Shown piece by piece: positions 1 to 6,025 of a DNA stretch of 6,249 nt. Source of the DNA: an uncultured Fretibacterium sp. (GTDB taxonomy: Bacteria > Synergistota > Synergistia > Synergistales > Aminobacteriaceae). The translations under genes and the position numbers were made by a program. The stretch spans positions 1-6,249 of the forward strand of contig CALAUZ010000109.1 of the NCBI GenBank assembly GCA_937892105.1, written 5' to 3'. Below the pieces are notes generated by a model, which made no database searches, was not told the DNA's origin, and saw only the letters and a program-made list of their open reading frames with translations. Numbering within the stretch: the first letter of the stretch is position 1; each line of letters begins with the position of its first letter.

Positions 1-942
1 CGATATTAATTCCTCCGCGTAAAATTCCGGCGCAACTTTCCATGACGGACGATAACCGAAAAATATTCCCGCCTCAGGATAACGCCCTTCCATAAATGCA
101 TACGCTGATAACCACATCTGAAACATAAAGTCTTCACTGTCAACGCTGGCCTCAATCCCTGAGACTGTATCAGCCTTGAATTTAACGCTAACTTCCGCTT
201 TCAGGTTCTCTACGGCGTGGCGGTCTTCTAAGCTCTCACGCACTAAGCGTTCTATGTCAGCTCTATGCTTTTCTGCCCATAATACTGGCACTCCGATTAA
301 CGGCGAAAACTCTGGGATTAATTTTGCCTCCAAATCTGTACGCAACATTACTGGCAGCGTTCGAGAATATAATTCAGGCTTCAATGCAAGCACCATTTGT
401 GATGACGGTCGGAATGTAAGATTTACTGCCGTTGATGTGGACGATATGTATATTTGCATTGAAAATTCCCAGCCCGGTAAATGTGCCTTCACTATTCGCC
501 CGACTTCCTCACGCAAGATTTCATCACTCCATGTTAATGCCTCTTGAGGTACACTCCCGGCAATATTGGCGATTTCCTCACGCATTCCAGTTATATCACG
601 GCTGAACCATTCGAGACACATGCCGCGCAATTCCGGCATGTTCAGCTTCACTTCTGGAGGCAATATTTCTCCGTCTGACGCAAAAAAAACAGCAGGCTCT
701 TCACGTCCTGCCTTAACATTCACTTTATACCCCGTGAATAATCTTTGCGCTACAAGTGATAATGTTCCTTCACGGTCGGTGTATGCGTCATTAGGGATTT
801 CAGCCCACACTGCCGACAAACTGCGCCTCACCGCTGGCATTAACCATGAAGGAAGCCCGCTCACCGCCATTGCTTGACACTTGACGGCAAAAACAAGCAT
901 TCCTGCTAGTAACGTAAATAGCGCAATACTAAAACATTTCAC
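1..942 (-). CDS. Exported protein of unknown family, 3' end cut by the window edge
   Basis: The frame is open for 314 codons and runs off the left edge, so the C-terminus is missing. I place the start at GTG 942-940, inside the last codons of the upstream bamA-like gene (14-base overlap), because it gives a textbook signal peptide: K2, a hydrophobic core at about 5-20, and an AMA signal peptidase I site at 24-26. A GGA lies a few bases upstream of the GTG. The first internal ATG (900-898) would cut the signal peptide short. I do not recognise the family. The mature part looks mixed alpha/beta: helix-like segments near 58-68, 139-154 and 224-240 are each followed by alternating hydrophobic strands. 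From about 275 the sequence is rich in aromatics and glycine (for example GIFFGYRP at 292-299), which could be the start of a beta-barrel beyond the window. Overlap with bamA suggests translational coupling and an outer-membrane or periplasmic role, but no function is assigned. The existence of the gene is well supported. Confidence 0.85.
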   Translation of the reverse strand, partial: MKCFSIALFTLLAGMLVFAVKCQAMAVSGLPSWLMPAVRRSLSAVWAEIPNDAYTDREGTLSLVAQRLFTGYKVNVKAGREEPAVFFASDGEILPPEVKLNMPELRGMCLEWFSRDITGMREEIANIAGSVPQEALTWSDEILREEVGRIVKAHLPGWEFSMQIYISSTSTAVNLTFRPSSQMVLALKPELYSRTLPVMLRTDLEAKLIPEFSPLIGVPVLWAEKHRADIERLVRESLEDRHAVENLKAEVSVKFKADTVSGIEASVDSEDFMFQMWLSAYAFMEGRYPEAGIFFGYRPSWKVAPEFYAEELIS

Positions 943-2668
943 CAAATCCGAAATACGTCCTATTCTCGTCTTTGCCCCTCGCGTAATCTACTCGCAAGTT
1001 TCCGAACGGCGTTTTTATTCGCAATCCCAATCCGTAATCATCATGATAGTTGCTCCAATCGAATTTTTCATCCGCATTACCGATGTCGTAAAATCCTACT
1101 AGTGATACAGCATCAGCTACCGGCACTCGTAATTCAAAGTTGCCTAAATACATATTGCTTCCCTCGAATGAACGCGAATTATATCCCCGCAATGTGTTCA
1201 TTCCTCCCAGCGAATACCTTGCAAATGACGGCAGCTCATCTTCCGTCGCTGAACCTATCCTTAGCCGCGCCGCAAACAATAACGGGTTATCGTCCGTCCA
1301 CATTCCCTCCGTGTCCGCAAGTCCCGCAAGTGCCTTGTTCAATGAAGCGTAGAAACGGGCCTGCGTCCAATACTTCAGGTAATCATATTCACCACCTAAC
1401 GTCTTCACTGCCTGTTCCAAATTCGCGTCCCATACAAATCCGCTGGGATATGAAGCGTATTCGTCCCTCTTGTCCCACATTAACTGCAACTCTACAGTCT
1501 GGTTCACTCCCCCCCATGTCGTCAAATCATCTATGTAGCCTGGCACTGCGTTGTGTATGTCCTCGTACTTCACGTCCTCATGACGCAGCGTAAGCCACCA
1601 GCTCCATGCCTCATTACTAAACTTCTTCCCTATCCCTCCAAATATACTCAGAAGCTTTTCATCAAACTCAAACTGTCTCGTCCCCTGACGGTAATAATAT
1701 CTGTCGTCATACGTGTTGTATCGCGCTCCTATTCGCCAGCCATAGGTCTTGGCGTCCATGTACGGACTGGCAAACGTTATCCAGTAGCTCGCCTCGTCCC
1801 CCTCGTTGAAACCTGCCTCGAAGTTTAAGCCACGCCCAAATAAGTTCGTGTCGCTGTATGTTAAGCCTCCTGATAAACCGCTCTCCGTCCCGTAGCCTAG
1901 ATTTATCCCCACTGAGGCTGTACGTTTCTCCTTCACTGTCAGTATTATGTCTACCGCGCTGTTCTCTTCTTCGGGGACATCAAATCCTACGTTCACATCT
2001 TCAAAATATCCCAAACCCTGTAATTTGCTAAGATGATGGCGGAATTTCTTTACGTTGAAGATATCTCCCTCTTCTATCTTCATTTCACGCTGGATAACAT
2101 ATGTTTTCGTCTTCTTGTTTCCCTGTATGATTATGTCCCGTATCGCTGGCTCTAGCAGCGTTACGTAGATGTTCCCGCCCTGTATCTGTACGTCCGATAC
2201 CCGCACCATTACATAGCCGTCCTTGTGGTATTTCTCCTGGATACGGTCTAGGTCATTCCTGAAAAACTGACGGTTAAACACTGTCCCTTCCTGCGAGAAT
2301 ACTTCCTTCATTAACTGTTCCGACGTGTATAGTGTGTTGCCGGAAAAGTTTATGCTCTCTATTACTGGGTTCTCCTGTACCGTGAACATTACTGACGCTC
2401 CTCCGCCTTCTGGCCTTATGTCTACGTCTACAAATGAGAAAAATCCCTGATTGTAGATTGCTTCAACATCTGACTGTATTACATCGCGGCTAAGAATACT
2501 TCCAGCCTTCGTGTCCACTACATTCAGTATGTATTCCGATGCTGTGTGCGCATTGCCGTTCACTCCTACTGACGTTACCTGTATCATCGGGGCTTCCGCT
2601 GAATACGCACTCGACGCAAAAATTGTAGACACCATCATTATTATTATCGCTATATTCTTTGTCCTCAT
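929..2668 (-). CDS. bamA: BamA/TamA-like outer-membrane protein assembly factor (Omp85 family), three POTRA domains
   Basis: Omp85 proteins fold and insert beta-barrel proteins into the outer membrane. From ATG 2668 the product is 579 residues: a signal peptide at 1-24 (hydrophobic core at about 5-17, AYSA before the cut), POTRA 1 at about 30-101, POTRA 2 at about 102-174, POTRA 3 at about 175-250, then a barrel at about 250-579. Each POTRA shows the usual pattern, such as INFSGNTLYTSEQL and IIIQGNKKTKTYVI, followed by a helix ending in G-[YF]. The barrel carries the Omp85 loop-6 motif as GGMNTLRGY (RGY at 494-496) and ends in phenylalanine, as expected of an outer-membrane barrel. Proteobacterial BamA has five POTRAs and about 800 residues, so this is a short form. 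An alternative GTG start at 2692 overlaps the stop of the upstream gene (GTGA); ATG 2668 is preferred because the signal peptide begins there, though its Shine-Dalgarno (AAAGGGG) is far away at about 14 bases. BamA rather than TamA is likely but not proven. Confidence 0.93.
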   Translation of the reverse strand: MRTKNIAIIIMMVSTIFASSAYSAEAPMIQVTSVGVNGNAHTASEYILNVVDTKAGSILSRDVIQSDVEAIYNQGFFSFVDVDIRPEGGGASVMFTVQENPVIESINFSGNTLYTSEQLMKEVFSQEGTVFNRQFFRNDLDRIQEKYHKDGYVMVRVSDVQIQGGNIYVTLLEPAIRDIIIQGNKKTKTYVIQREMKIEEGDIFNVKKFRHHLSKLQGLGYFEDVNVGFDVPEEENSAVDIILTVKEKRTASVGINLGYGTESGLSGGLTYSDTNLFGRGLNFEAGFNEGDEASYWITFASPYMDAKTYGWRIGARYNTYDDRYYYRQGTRQFEFDEKLLSIFGGIGKKFSNEAWSWWLTLRHEDVKYEDIHNAVPGYIDDLTTWGGVNQTVELQLMWDKRDEYASYPSGFVWDANLEQAVKTLGGEYDYLKYWTQARFYASLNKALAGLADTEGMWTDDNPLLFAARLRIGSATEDELPSFARYSLGGMNTLRGYNSRSFEGSNMYLGNFELRVPVADAVSLVGFYDIGNADEKFDWSNYHDDYGLGLRIKTPFGNLRVDYARGKDENRTYFGFGEMF

Positions 2669-2688
2669 GGTTTGGAGAATTACCCCTT

Positions 2689-3225
2689 TCACTTTATCTT
2701 TATCGATGAATTATTGCTCTTTAAGGCCCTCTGTCCTGTCTGCATTAGCGAAAATACTTTATCGTATGCCACTGTCTTAGTGTTAGACGGCTCTGGCTTA
2801 GGTTTGGGCTTCGGCGAAGGCTTGGCTGTCTGTGGCTTTACGGGCTTCTTCCTGGACGGCGCAGAAGGGCTGATGTCCTCGCGCACTATCGCTATCGGTT
2901 CGGCTAGTATCAGGGGTTCAGGAGCGTTCCCGCCTGGCTGCGGAAGTCTATCCTTTGCGATTGGGAACACTGACAGCATTACTACAAGCAGGGATAATGA
3001 TAACGTCCTCAACATCAGCATTACAAGGGTGAATACTTCATGATACATGCTTCTATCAGTCTTCATTCCTGCAAAAACATCATGCCTCAACGCCTCAATA
3101 TCTGCCCTCGCACATTCCGCGTCCATCAATGCACTTCCCGCATCGCCGTCCCTGTAGGATTTCTTCATTCTTTCGAGCCAGCGTATCACAGCATCTGCCC
3201 TCTTGTCCAGCACTGCTCCCCTCAT
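2689..3225 (-). CDS. Single-pass inner-membrane protein with Pro/Lys-rich periplasmic tail, unknown function
   Basis: This 178-residue protein belongs to no family I recognise. Residues 1-62 are charged and helix-like, without a signal peptide, and contain a single cysteine (C38). One membrane segment follows at about 64-90. Then comes a proline-rich stretch (95-125), a low-complexity region with PKPKPKPEP at 138-146 resembling the periplasmic spacer of TonB, and a short C-terminal tail with a possible amphipathic helix at 152-168. Basic residues are not clearly biased to one side, but the layout best fits N-in/C-out topology. The start ATG is 2 bases after the sigma-factor stop and has a good AAGGGG Shine-Dalgarno within the end of that gene, so translation is probably coupled. 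The end lies just upstream of the bamA-like gene. It could be an anti-sigma factor for the neighbouring sigma factor, a TonB-like linker, or a scaffold for outer-membrane assembly. No zinc anti-sigma motif (HxxxCxxC) is present, and a TonB C-terminal domain is too long to fit. Confidence 0.85.
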   Translation of the reverse strand: MRGAVLDKRADAVIRWLERMKKSYRDGDAGSALMDAECARADIEALRHDVFAGMKTDRSMYHEVFTLVMLMLRTLSLSLLVVMLSVFPIAKDRLPQPGGNAPEPLILAEPIAIVREDISPSAPSRKKPVKPQTAKPSPKPKPKPEPSNTKTVAYDKVFSLMQTGQRALKSNNSSIKIK

Positions 3226-3227
3226 CT

Positions 3228-3782
3228 TTACGCCCCTTCAAGTCCAAGCCATGAACGCATTTTCGCTATCGCTGTGCGCCTAAGCCTGTATACGTGGCTT
3301 ATGTCCAGCTTCTTCTCCTCCGCTATGTCCTTCGGTTTCTTGCCCTCAAAGAACAACGCTGATACTACTTCTGCTTCCCTTCCCTCAAGCCGTGAGACCG
3401 CCGCTGAAGCATCTATCCAATCATCTCCACCGTCATCATATCCATCATCGCTGCCGCTGAAAAGCCATTCGTCAGGGACTGGTACAGGTGCTTTCTTCTC
3501 TGAACGTTCAAGCATGTTTATTATCTGTCCGTGTATCTTGTGGTATGCGTATGTCGTGAACTTATAGCCCCTCTCCGGTTTAAAGCTGTCTGCCGCACGT
3601 ATCAACGCCAGCATTCCTTCCTGTATTATATCCTGCTTCAATTCCTGGCCTGTAACGTGGATTTTTCCGGCTATCCAGAACACCAGCGGCCGGTACGAAA
3701 CGATAAGTTCTTCACGCGCCTCTATATCTCCCTCAGAGCATAAACGCCATAACTCCTTCTCGCGTTCTGGGTCAAGGCTCAA
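3228..3782 (-). CDS. Small sigma-70 family RNA polymerase sigma factor (regions 2 and 4 only)
   Basis: The product is a promoter-recognition subunit of RNA polymerase. From TTG 3782 it has 184 residues. Region 2 lies at about 21-91: AREELIVSYRPLVFWIAG, then DIIQEGMLALIRAADSF, the core-binding signature close to the DLIQEG-GL-A--F consensus, then RGYKFTTYAYHKI for -10 recognition. Region 4 lies at about 128-180, with a helix-turn-helix around KPKDIAEEKKLDISHVYRLRRTAI. Between them, region 3 is replaced by a short linker (92-127) rich in Asp and Gly. There is no region 1.1. The layout resembles ECF or small FliA/SigH-type factors, but the family cannot be named. The start is uncertain: TTG 3782 has the best Shine-Dalgarno (GGGGTGA, 5-base spacer), GTG 3791 is next, and ATG 3845 would overlap the phosphatase gene by 74 bases with no ribosome site. 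It overlaps the phosphatase by 11 bases and is followed after 2 bases by a membrane-protein gene. Its regulon cannot be read from the window. Confidence 0.92.
   Translation of the reverse strand: MSLDPEREKELWRLCSEGDIEAREELIVSYRPLVFWIAGKIHVTGQELKQDIIQEGMLALIRAADSFKPERGYKFTTYAYHKIHGQIINMLERSEKKAPVPVPDEWLFSGSDDGYDDGGDDWIDASAAVSRLEGREAEVVSALFFEGKKPKDIAEEKKLDISHVYRLRRTAIAKMRSWLGLEGA
3233..3238 (-). promoter_or_regulatory. Ribosome binding site of the membrane-protein gene
   Basis: AAGGGG lies 7 bases before ATG 3225 and within the last codons of the sigma-factor gene. Its position overlapping the end of the upstream gene suggests that the two are translated in a coupled way. Confidence 0.65.
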
Positions 3783-4449
3783 TGATATCACCCCACACTG
3801 GAAGCTTCTCACCGTATTTCCCTGCACGTATGTGAAGGTCGTCATTCGTGAAGGACAAATGGGCCATTCCTTTTCGTATCTCTATGCCTGACATTGAGCA
3901 GTTCGATACTTCCATATTCCATGTATTGTGAGGATTAAGCCCCATGATTACCGCGTACATTGCACGCATTATCCCGCCATGCGAGACAGCTATTATACGT
4001 TTTTCAGGTCTATCAAGCATTAACTTCAAGGCACGCTTCAGCCTCGCGCTTAGTACGTCCCATGCCTCTGCGCCTTCCGGAGGGTTGAAGAACGGGTCGG
4101 AACGCCATTTAGTGAAGATTTCGTGATGTTCCTGCTCCAGTGTATTCAAGGATTGGCCTTCCCATGTTCCAAAGTTTATTTCCTCAAGTTCAGGCAGAAC
4201 TACCGGTTCAAGGCCAAATTTACAGCCTATCGCTTCAGCAGTGTACATTGAGCGGTCAAGGGGGCTTGTGTATATGACTTCGGGCGGCCATGATGACAAT
4301 CTCGACGCAAGCAAATGTGCCTGACGCTTCCCTTCTTCCGTAAGCTGAACATTGGTTCTGCCCTGAAAACGGAATGCCTTGTTCCATTCTGTCTGCCCAT
4401 GCCTGGCCAGGATTATGCGGCGCGGCTCGTCTTTATTTGCCAGGTTCAT
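3772..4449 (-). CDS. Histidine phosphatase family protein (phosphoglycerate mutase/CobC-like)
   Basis: This 225-residue cytoplasmic protein belongs to the histidine phosphatase (phosphoglycerate mutase) superfamily, which forms a phosphohistidine during catalysis. The visible active-site residues are the RHG triad at 16-18 (H17 as nucleophile, in ARHGQTEWN), R66 in TSPLDR, E90 in EEINFGTWEGQ as probable acid/base, and the second histidine H157 in AVSHGG. The fold is complete and the length is typical of the GpmB/CobC/PhoE-type cofactor-independent group. The substrate cannot be told: alpha-ribazole phosphatase, a sugar phosphatase and broad-specificity phosphatase are all possible, and no cobalamin gene is nearby. 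ATG 4449 is chosen over the in-frame GTG at 4470 because AGAAGGTG sits 6 bases before it. It is the first gene of the minus-strand operon, and the sigma-factor gene overlaps its end. Operon membership may only reflect co-expression; no link to the envelope genes is evident. Confidence 0.95.
   Translation of the reverse strand: MNLANKDEPRRIILARHGQTEWNKAFRFQGRTNVQLTEEGKRQAHLLASRLSSWPPEVIYTSPLDRSMYTAEAIGCKFGLEPVVLPELEEINFGTWEGQSLNTLEQEHHEIFTKWRSDPFFNPPEGAEAWDVLSARLKRALKLMLDRPEKRIIAVSHGGIMRAMYAVIMGLNPHNTWNMEVSNCSMSGIEIRKGMAHLSFTNDDLHIRAGKYGEKLPVWGDIIEP
3788..3794 (-). promoter_or_regulatory. Ribosome binding site that supports a TTG start of the sigma gene
   Basis: GGGGTGA is followed by 5 bases and then TTG 3782-3780. 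Neither the GTG at 3791 nor the ATG at 3845 has a comparable site at a usable distance. The site lies inside the end of the phosphatase gene. This is what decides the TTG start; the GTG at 3791 overlaps the motif itself. Confidence 0.5.
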
Positions 4450-4455
4450 CGTACA

Positions 4456-4463
4456 CACCTTCT
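4456..4463 (-). promoter_or_regulatory. Ribosome binding site of the phosphatase gene
   Basis: AGAAGGTG is separated by 6 bases from ATG 4449. It selects this ATG over the in-frame GTG at 4470, which would place the site within the coding region. Confidence 0.65.
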
Positions 4464-4497
4464 TGTTCACATAGTTATATGGATAAATTTTTACGCA

Positions 4498-4506
4498 ATT
4501 ATAGCA
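4498..4506 (-). promoter_or_regulatory. Extended -10 promoter for the leftward phosphatase-sigma-bamA operon
   Basis: On the minus strand this reads TGCTATAAT, a perfect extended -10 element (TGn followed by TATAAT) for a housekeeping sigma-70 type polymerase. No good -35 is seen: at 17 bases spacing the hexamer is GCACAC, which an extended -10 can tolerate. Transcription would start near 4491, giving a leader of about 40 bases before ATG 4449. This is a sequence match, not a mapped start site. Confidence 0.6.
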
Positions 4507-4523
4507 TGTGTATTTTTGCTGTG

Positions 4524-4532
4524 TGCTATTAT
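4524..4532 (+). promoter_or_regulatory. Candidate extended -10 promoter for the hisZ-hisG-hisD operon
   Basis: TGCTATTAT matches an extended -10 with one change from TATAAT. The hexamer 17 bases upstream (GCATGT) is a poor -35. Transcription would start near 4539-4540, leaving a leader of about 25 bases, too short for a classical histidine attenuator or a T-box. Weaker alternatives in this AT-rich gap, such as TTGTTC at 4463 with TAAATT at 4484 (15-base spacer), cannot be excluded. Confidence 0.45.
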
Positions 4533-4563
4533 TACTGCAAAAACGGGGTGTATATTTTTCACT

Positions 4564-5394
4564 ATGTTTAACGCAAAACTTACGCCGGAAGAAACGGCCG
4601 CATTAAAACTCAGAGGGCTGTATGAAACTTACGGCTACACTTTCTACAGAATGGGAAGGTTTGAGGAATACGATTTTTACGCCGACAAGAAGGACTTTCT
4701 CGCATCAAAATCGATACTCACATTCACTGACGTTAATGGACGTCTCATGGCACTGCGGCCCGATGTTACTCTGTCAGTGATAAAACATGCCGGAGCAGGA
4801 AAGTTCTACTATGACGAGAAAGTGTACAGAGTACCCAGAAATGCCGGAACATTCCGAGAAATTGCACAGACAGGCATTGAACGCATAGGACATCTTTCGC
4901 CAGAGGATATCAGTGAAGTTATCGAGCTTGCAATCCTGAGCCTTAGCGCGGTATCAGGCGGACGGAGGAGCATGATTGATGTTGCAGACGCGGGGATAAT
5001 AAGCTCTTTACTGCCAGAGGGTGAAACGCGTGCCGGACTGCTGAAGTGTCTTGCCGGAAAAGACATTAGTGGACTATTAGCCTTAGCCGCCCCCGATGAA
5101 CTGGCAGGCTTAGCAGGTCTTGACGGTATTCCGGAACATGCAATGCCCTACCTCAGTCCTCAAATCAGAGACATTGTTGGCGGACTTGTGAAGTATCATA
5201 ACCAGATACGTATTGATTTCTCAGCTGTCAACAGCCTCAACTACTACAACGGAATAGTATTCAAAGGTTTCATCGAGGGTATTCCCGAAGCAGTGTTATC
5301 CGGCGGGCAGTATGACGGTATGCTGCATAAGATGGGACATTCAGAGCTTCAGGGTGCAGGTTTTGCTGTATACCTTGACATGATAGGACGGTGA
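4564..5394 (+). CDS. hisZ: ATP phosphoribosyltransferase regulatory subunit HisZ (short form)
   Basis: HisZ is a catalytically dead paralogue of histidyl-tRNA synthetase that binds the short form of HisG, is needed for its activity and mediates histidine feedback control. The 276-residue product shows the class II synthetase-like core: YGYTFYRMGRFEEYDFY at 23-39, MALRPDVTLSVIKHAG at 62-77, the motif-2-like VYRVPRNAGTFREIAQTGIERIG at 87-109 (shown in part), and YYNGIVFKGF (227-236) followed by SGGQYDGML (246-254). Family members are often nearer 390 residues; here the region between the motif-2 loop and YYNG is about 120 residues and there is no C-terminal anticodon-binding domain. The frame stays open upstream to 4315, but that part lies over the divergent phosphatase gene, and family similarity begins only after ATG 4564 (LTPEE). 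The ribosome site is weak (GGGG about 15 bases upstream). hisG starts 4 bases after the stop, consistent with co-expression of the two subunits. Confidence 0.93.
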   Translation: MFNAKLTPEETAALKLRGLYETYGYTFYRMGRFEEYDFYADKKDFLASKSILTFTDVNGRLMALRPDVTLSVIKHAGAGKFYYDEKVYRVPRNAGTFREIAQTGIERIGHLSPEDISEVIELAILSLSAVSGGRRSMIDVADAGIISSLLPEGETRAGLLKCLAGKDISGLLALAAPDELAGLAGLDGIPEHAMPYLSPQIRDIVGGLVKYHNQIRIDFSAVNSLNYYNGIVFKGFIEGIPEAVLSGGQYDGMLHKMGHSELQGAGFAVYLDMIGR

Positions 5395-5398
5395 TACG

Positions 5399-6025
5399 AT
5401 GATGATAAACATTGCGCTGCCCAAAGGAAGGCTGGGGCAAAAGGTTTACGGAATGTTCGAGAAATGCGGATTTGATTTTCCAGGAATGATGGAAGGCGGA
5501 AGAAAGCTGGTGTTCGAGAATGAGAGGCTGGGCATGTCAATGCGCTGCTTCTGGGTCAAGCCATTCGATGTGCCAGTGTATGTTGAACGCGGTACGGCTG
5601 ATATCGGCGCGGCGGGGAAGGATATTCTGCTTGAGAGAGAGGCTGATGTTTACGAACTTTTAGACCTGAATGTAGGGAAATGCAGAATGTCTGTCGCCGC
5701 TGTGAATGGTTTTCGAGATGACACTTCACGAACGCTGAGAGTTGCCACAGAGTTTCCGCATATTGCTCAGGAGTATTACGCCGGACTCGGCAGGGACATA
5801 GACATAATACAGTTACGAGGTTCGCTGGAACTTGCTCCCGTTCTTGGACTGTCTGACGTTATAGTTGATATTGTGGAGACAGGTACGACTTTGCGTGAGA
5901 ATAACCTTAGCGTGATAGCAGATATCGCCGAACTCAGTGCGCGTATCATAGCCAACAAGTCAGCGTACAAGTTCAAGGGTGAACAAATCCAACAGATAAT
6001 AAGCAGACTGGGAGGGAATGTGTAA
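5399..6025 (+). CDS. hisG: ATP phosphoribosyltransferase catalytic subunit HisG, short form
   Basis: HisG joins ATP and PRPP to make phosphoribosyl-ATP, the first committed step of histidine synthesis in the cytoplasm. The 208-residue length is that of the short form, which lacks the C-terminal ACT-like regulatory domain and depends on HisZ, encoded just upstream. Visible family signatures are IALPKGRLG at 5-13, the [19 protein letters not shown] segment at 57-75, [14 protein letters not shown] at 87-100, RVATEFP at 114-120, and the PRPP-binding [12 protein letters not shown] at 157-168. Two consecutive ATGs (5399 and 5402) are possible starts; AGGACGGTGA at 5385-5394 serves either, with the second ATG at slightly better distance from GGTGA. 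The gene lies 4 bases after hisZ, and its stop TAA shares a base with the hisD ATG, so all three are likely one transcript. Nothing looks broken. Confidence 0.97.
   Translation: MMINIALPKGRLGQKVYGMFEKCGFDFPGMMEGGRKLVFENERLGMSMRCFWVKPFDVPVYVERGTADIGAAGKDILLEREADVYELLDLNVGKCRMSVAAVNGFRDDTSRTLRVATEFPHIAQEYYAGLGRDIDIIQLRGSLELAPVLGLSDVIVDIVETGTTLRENNLSVIADIAELSARIIANKSAYKFKGEQIQQIISRLGGNV
6010..6016 (+). promoter_or_regulatory. Ribosome binding site of hisD
   Basis: GGGAGGG, a strong Shine-Dalgarno, lies 8 bases before ATG 6025 and inside the end of hisG. It supports this start for hisD, which overlaps the hisG stop as TAATG. Confidence 0.7.

Larger units (their letters stand above)
4497..4533. 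repeat. Imperfect inverted repeat spanning both divergent promoters
   Basis: The left arm AATTATAGCA (4497-4506) and right arm TGCTATTATT (4524-4533) are inverted copies with 9 of 10 matching positions, separated by 17 bases. The arms coincide with the two extended -10 elements, so the symmetry may be just two promoters facing away from each other. It could also be an operator. The whole gap 4450-4563 is AT-rich and contains no gene or terminator that I can see. Confidence 0.45.

Noticed and set aside
1..942. Recent transfer of the left-edge gene, suggested by heavy use of the TTA leucine codon
   Set aside because: I count TTA for 14 of 32 leucines here against 11 of 41 in the neighbouring bamA-like gene; the difference is modest and the gene overlaps bamA, so this is not good evidence of foreign origin.
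176..1593. Plus-strand open frames of 70-163 codons across the left part
   Set aside because: They lie opposite the exported protein and bamA-like genes, lack ribosome sites and show compositions typical of antisense shadows.
2780..2815. Pro-Lys repeat coding region as a DNA repeat element
   Set aside because: It is a low-complexity protein segment (PKPKPKPEP) in an open frame, not an independent repeat.
3783..3845. Start of the sigma factor at ATG 3845
   Set aside because: It would overlap the phosphatase gene by 74 bases, has no ribosome site, and the added residues are just the phosphatase end read in another frame.
4315..4563. An 83-codon in-frame upstream extension of hisZ
   Set aside because: It overlaps the divergent phosphatase gene and its promoter, has no family similarity, and ATG 4564 begins where HisZ similarity starts.
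4450..4563. A histidine attenuator, T-box or riboswitch before hisZ
   Set aside because: The gap is only 114 bases, shared with a divergent operon; there is no run of His codons, no T-box-like element and no terminator hairpin with a U run.
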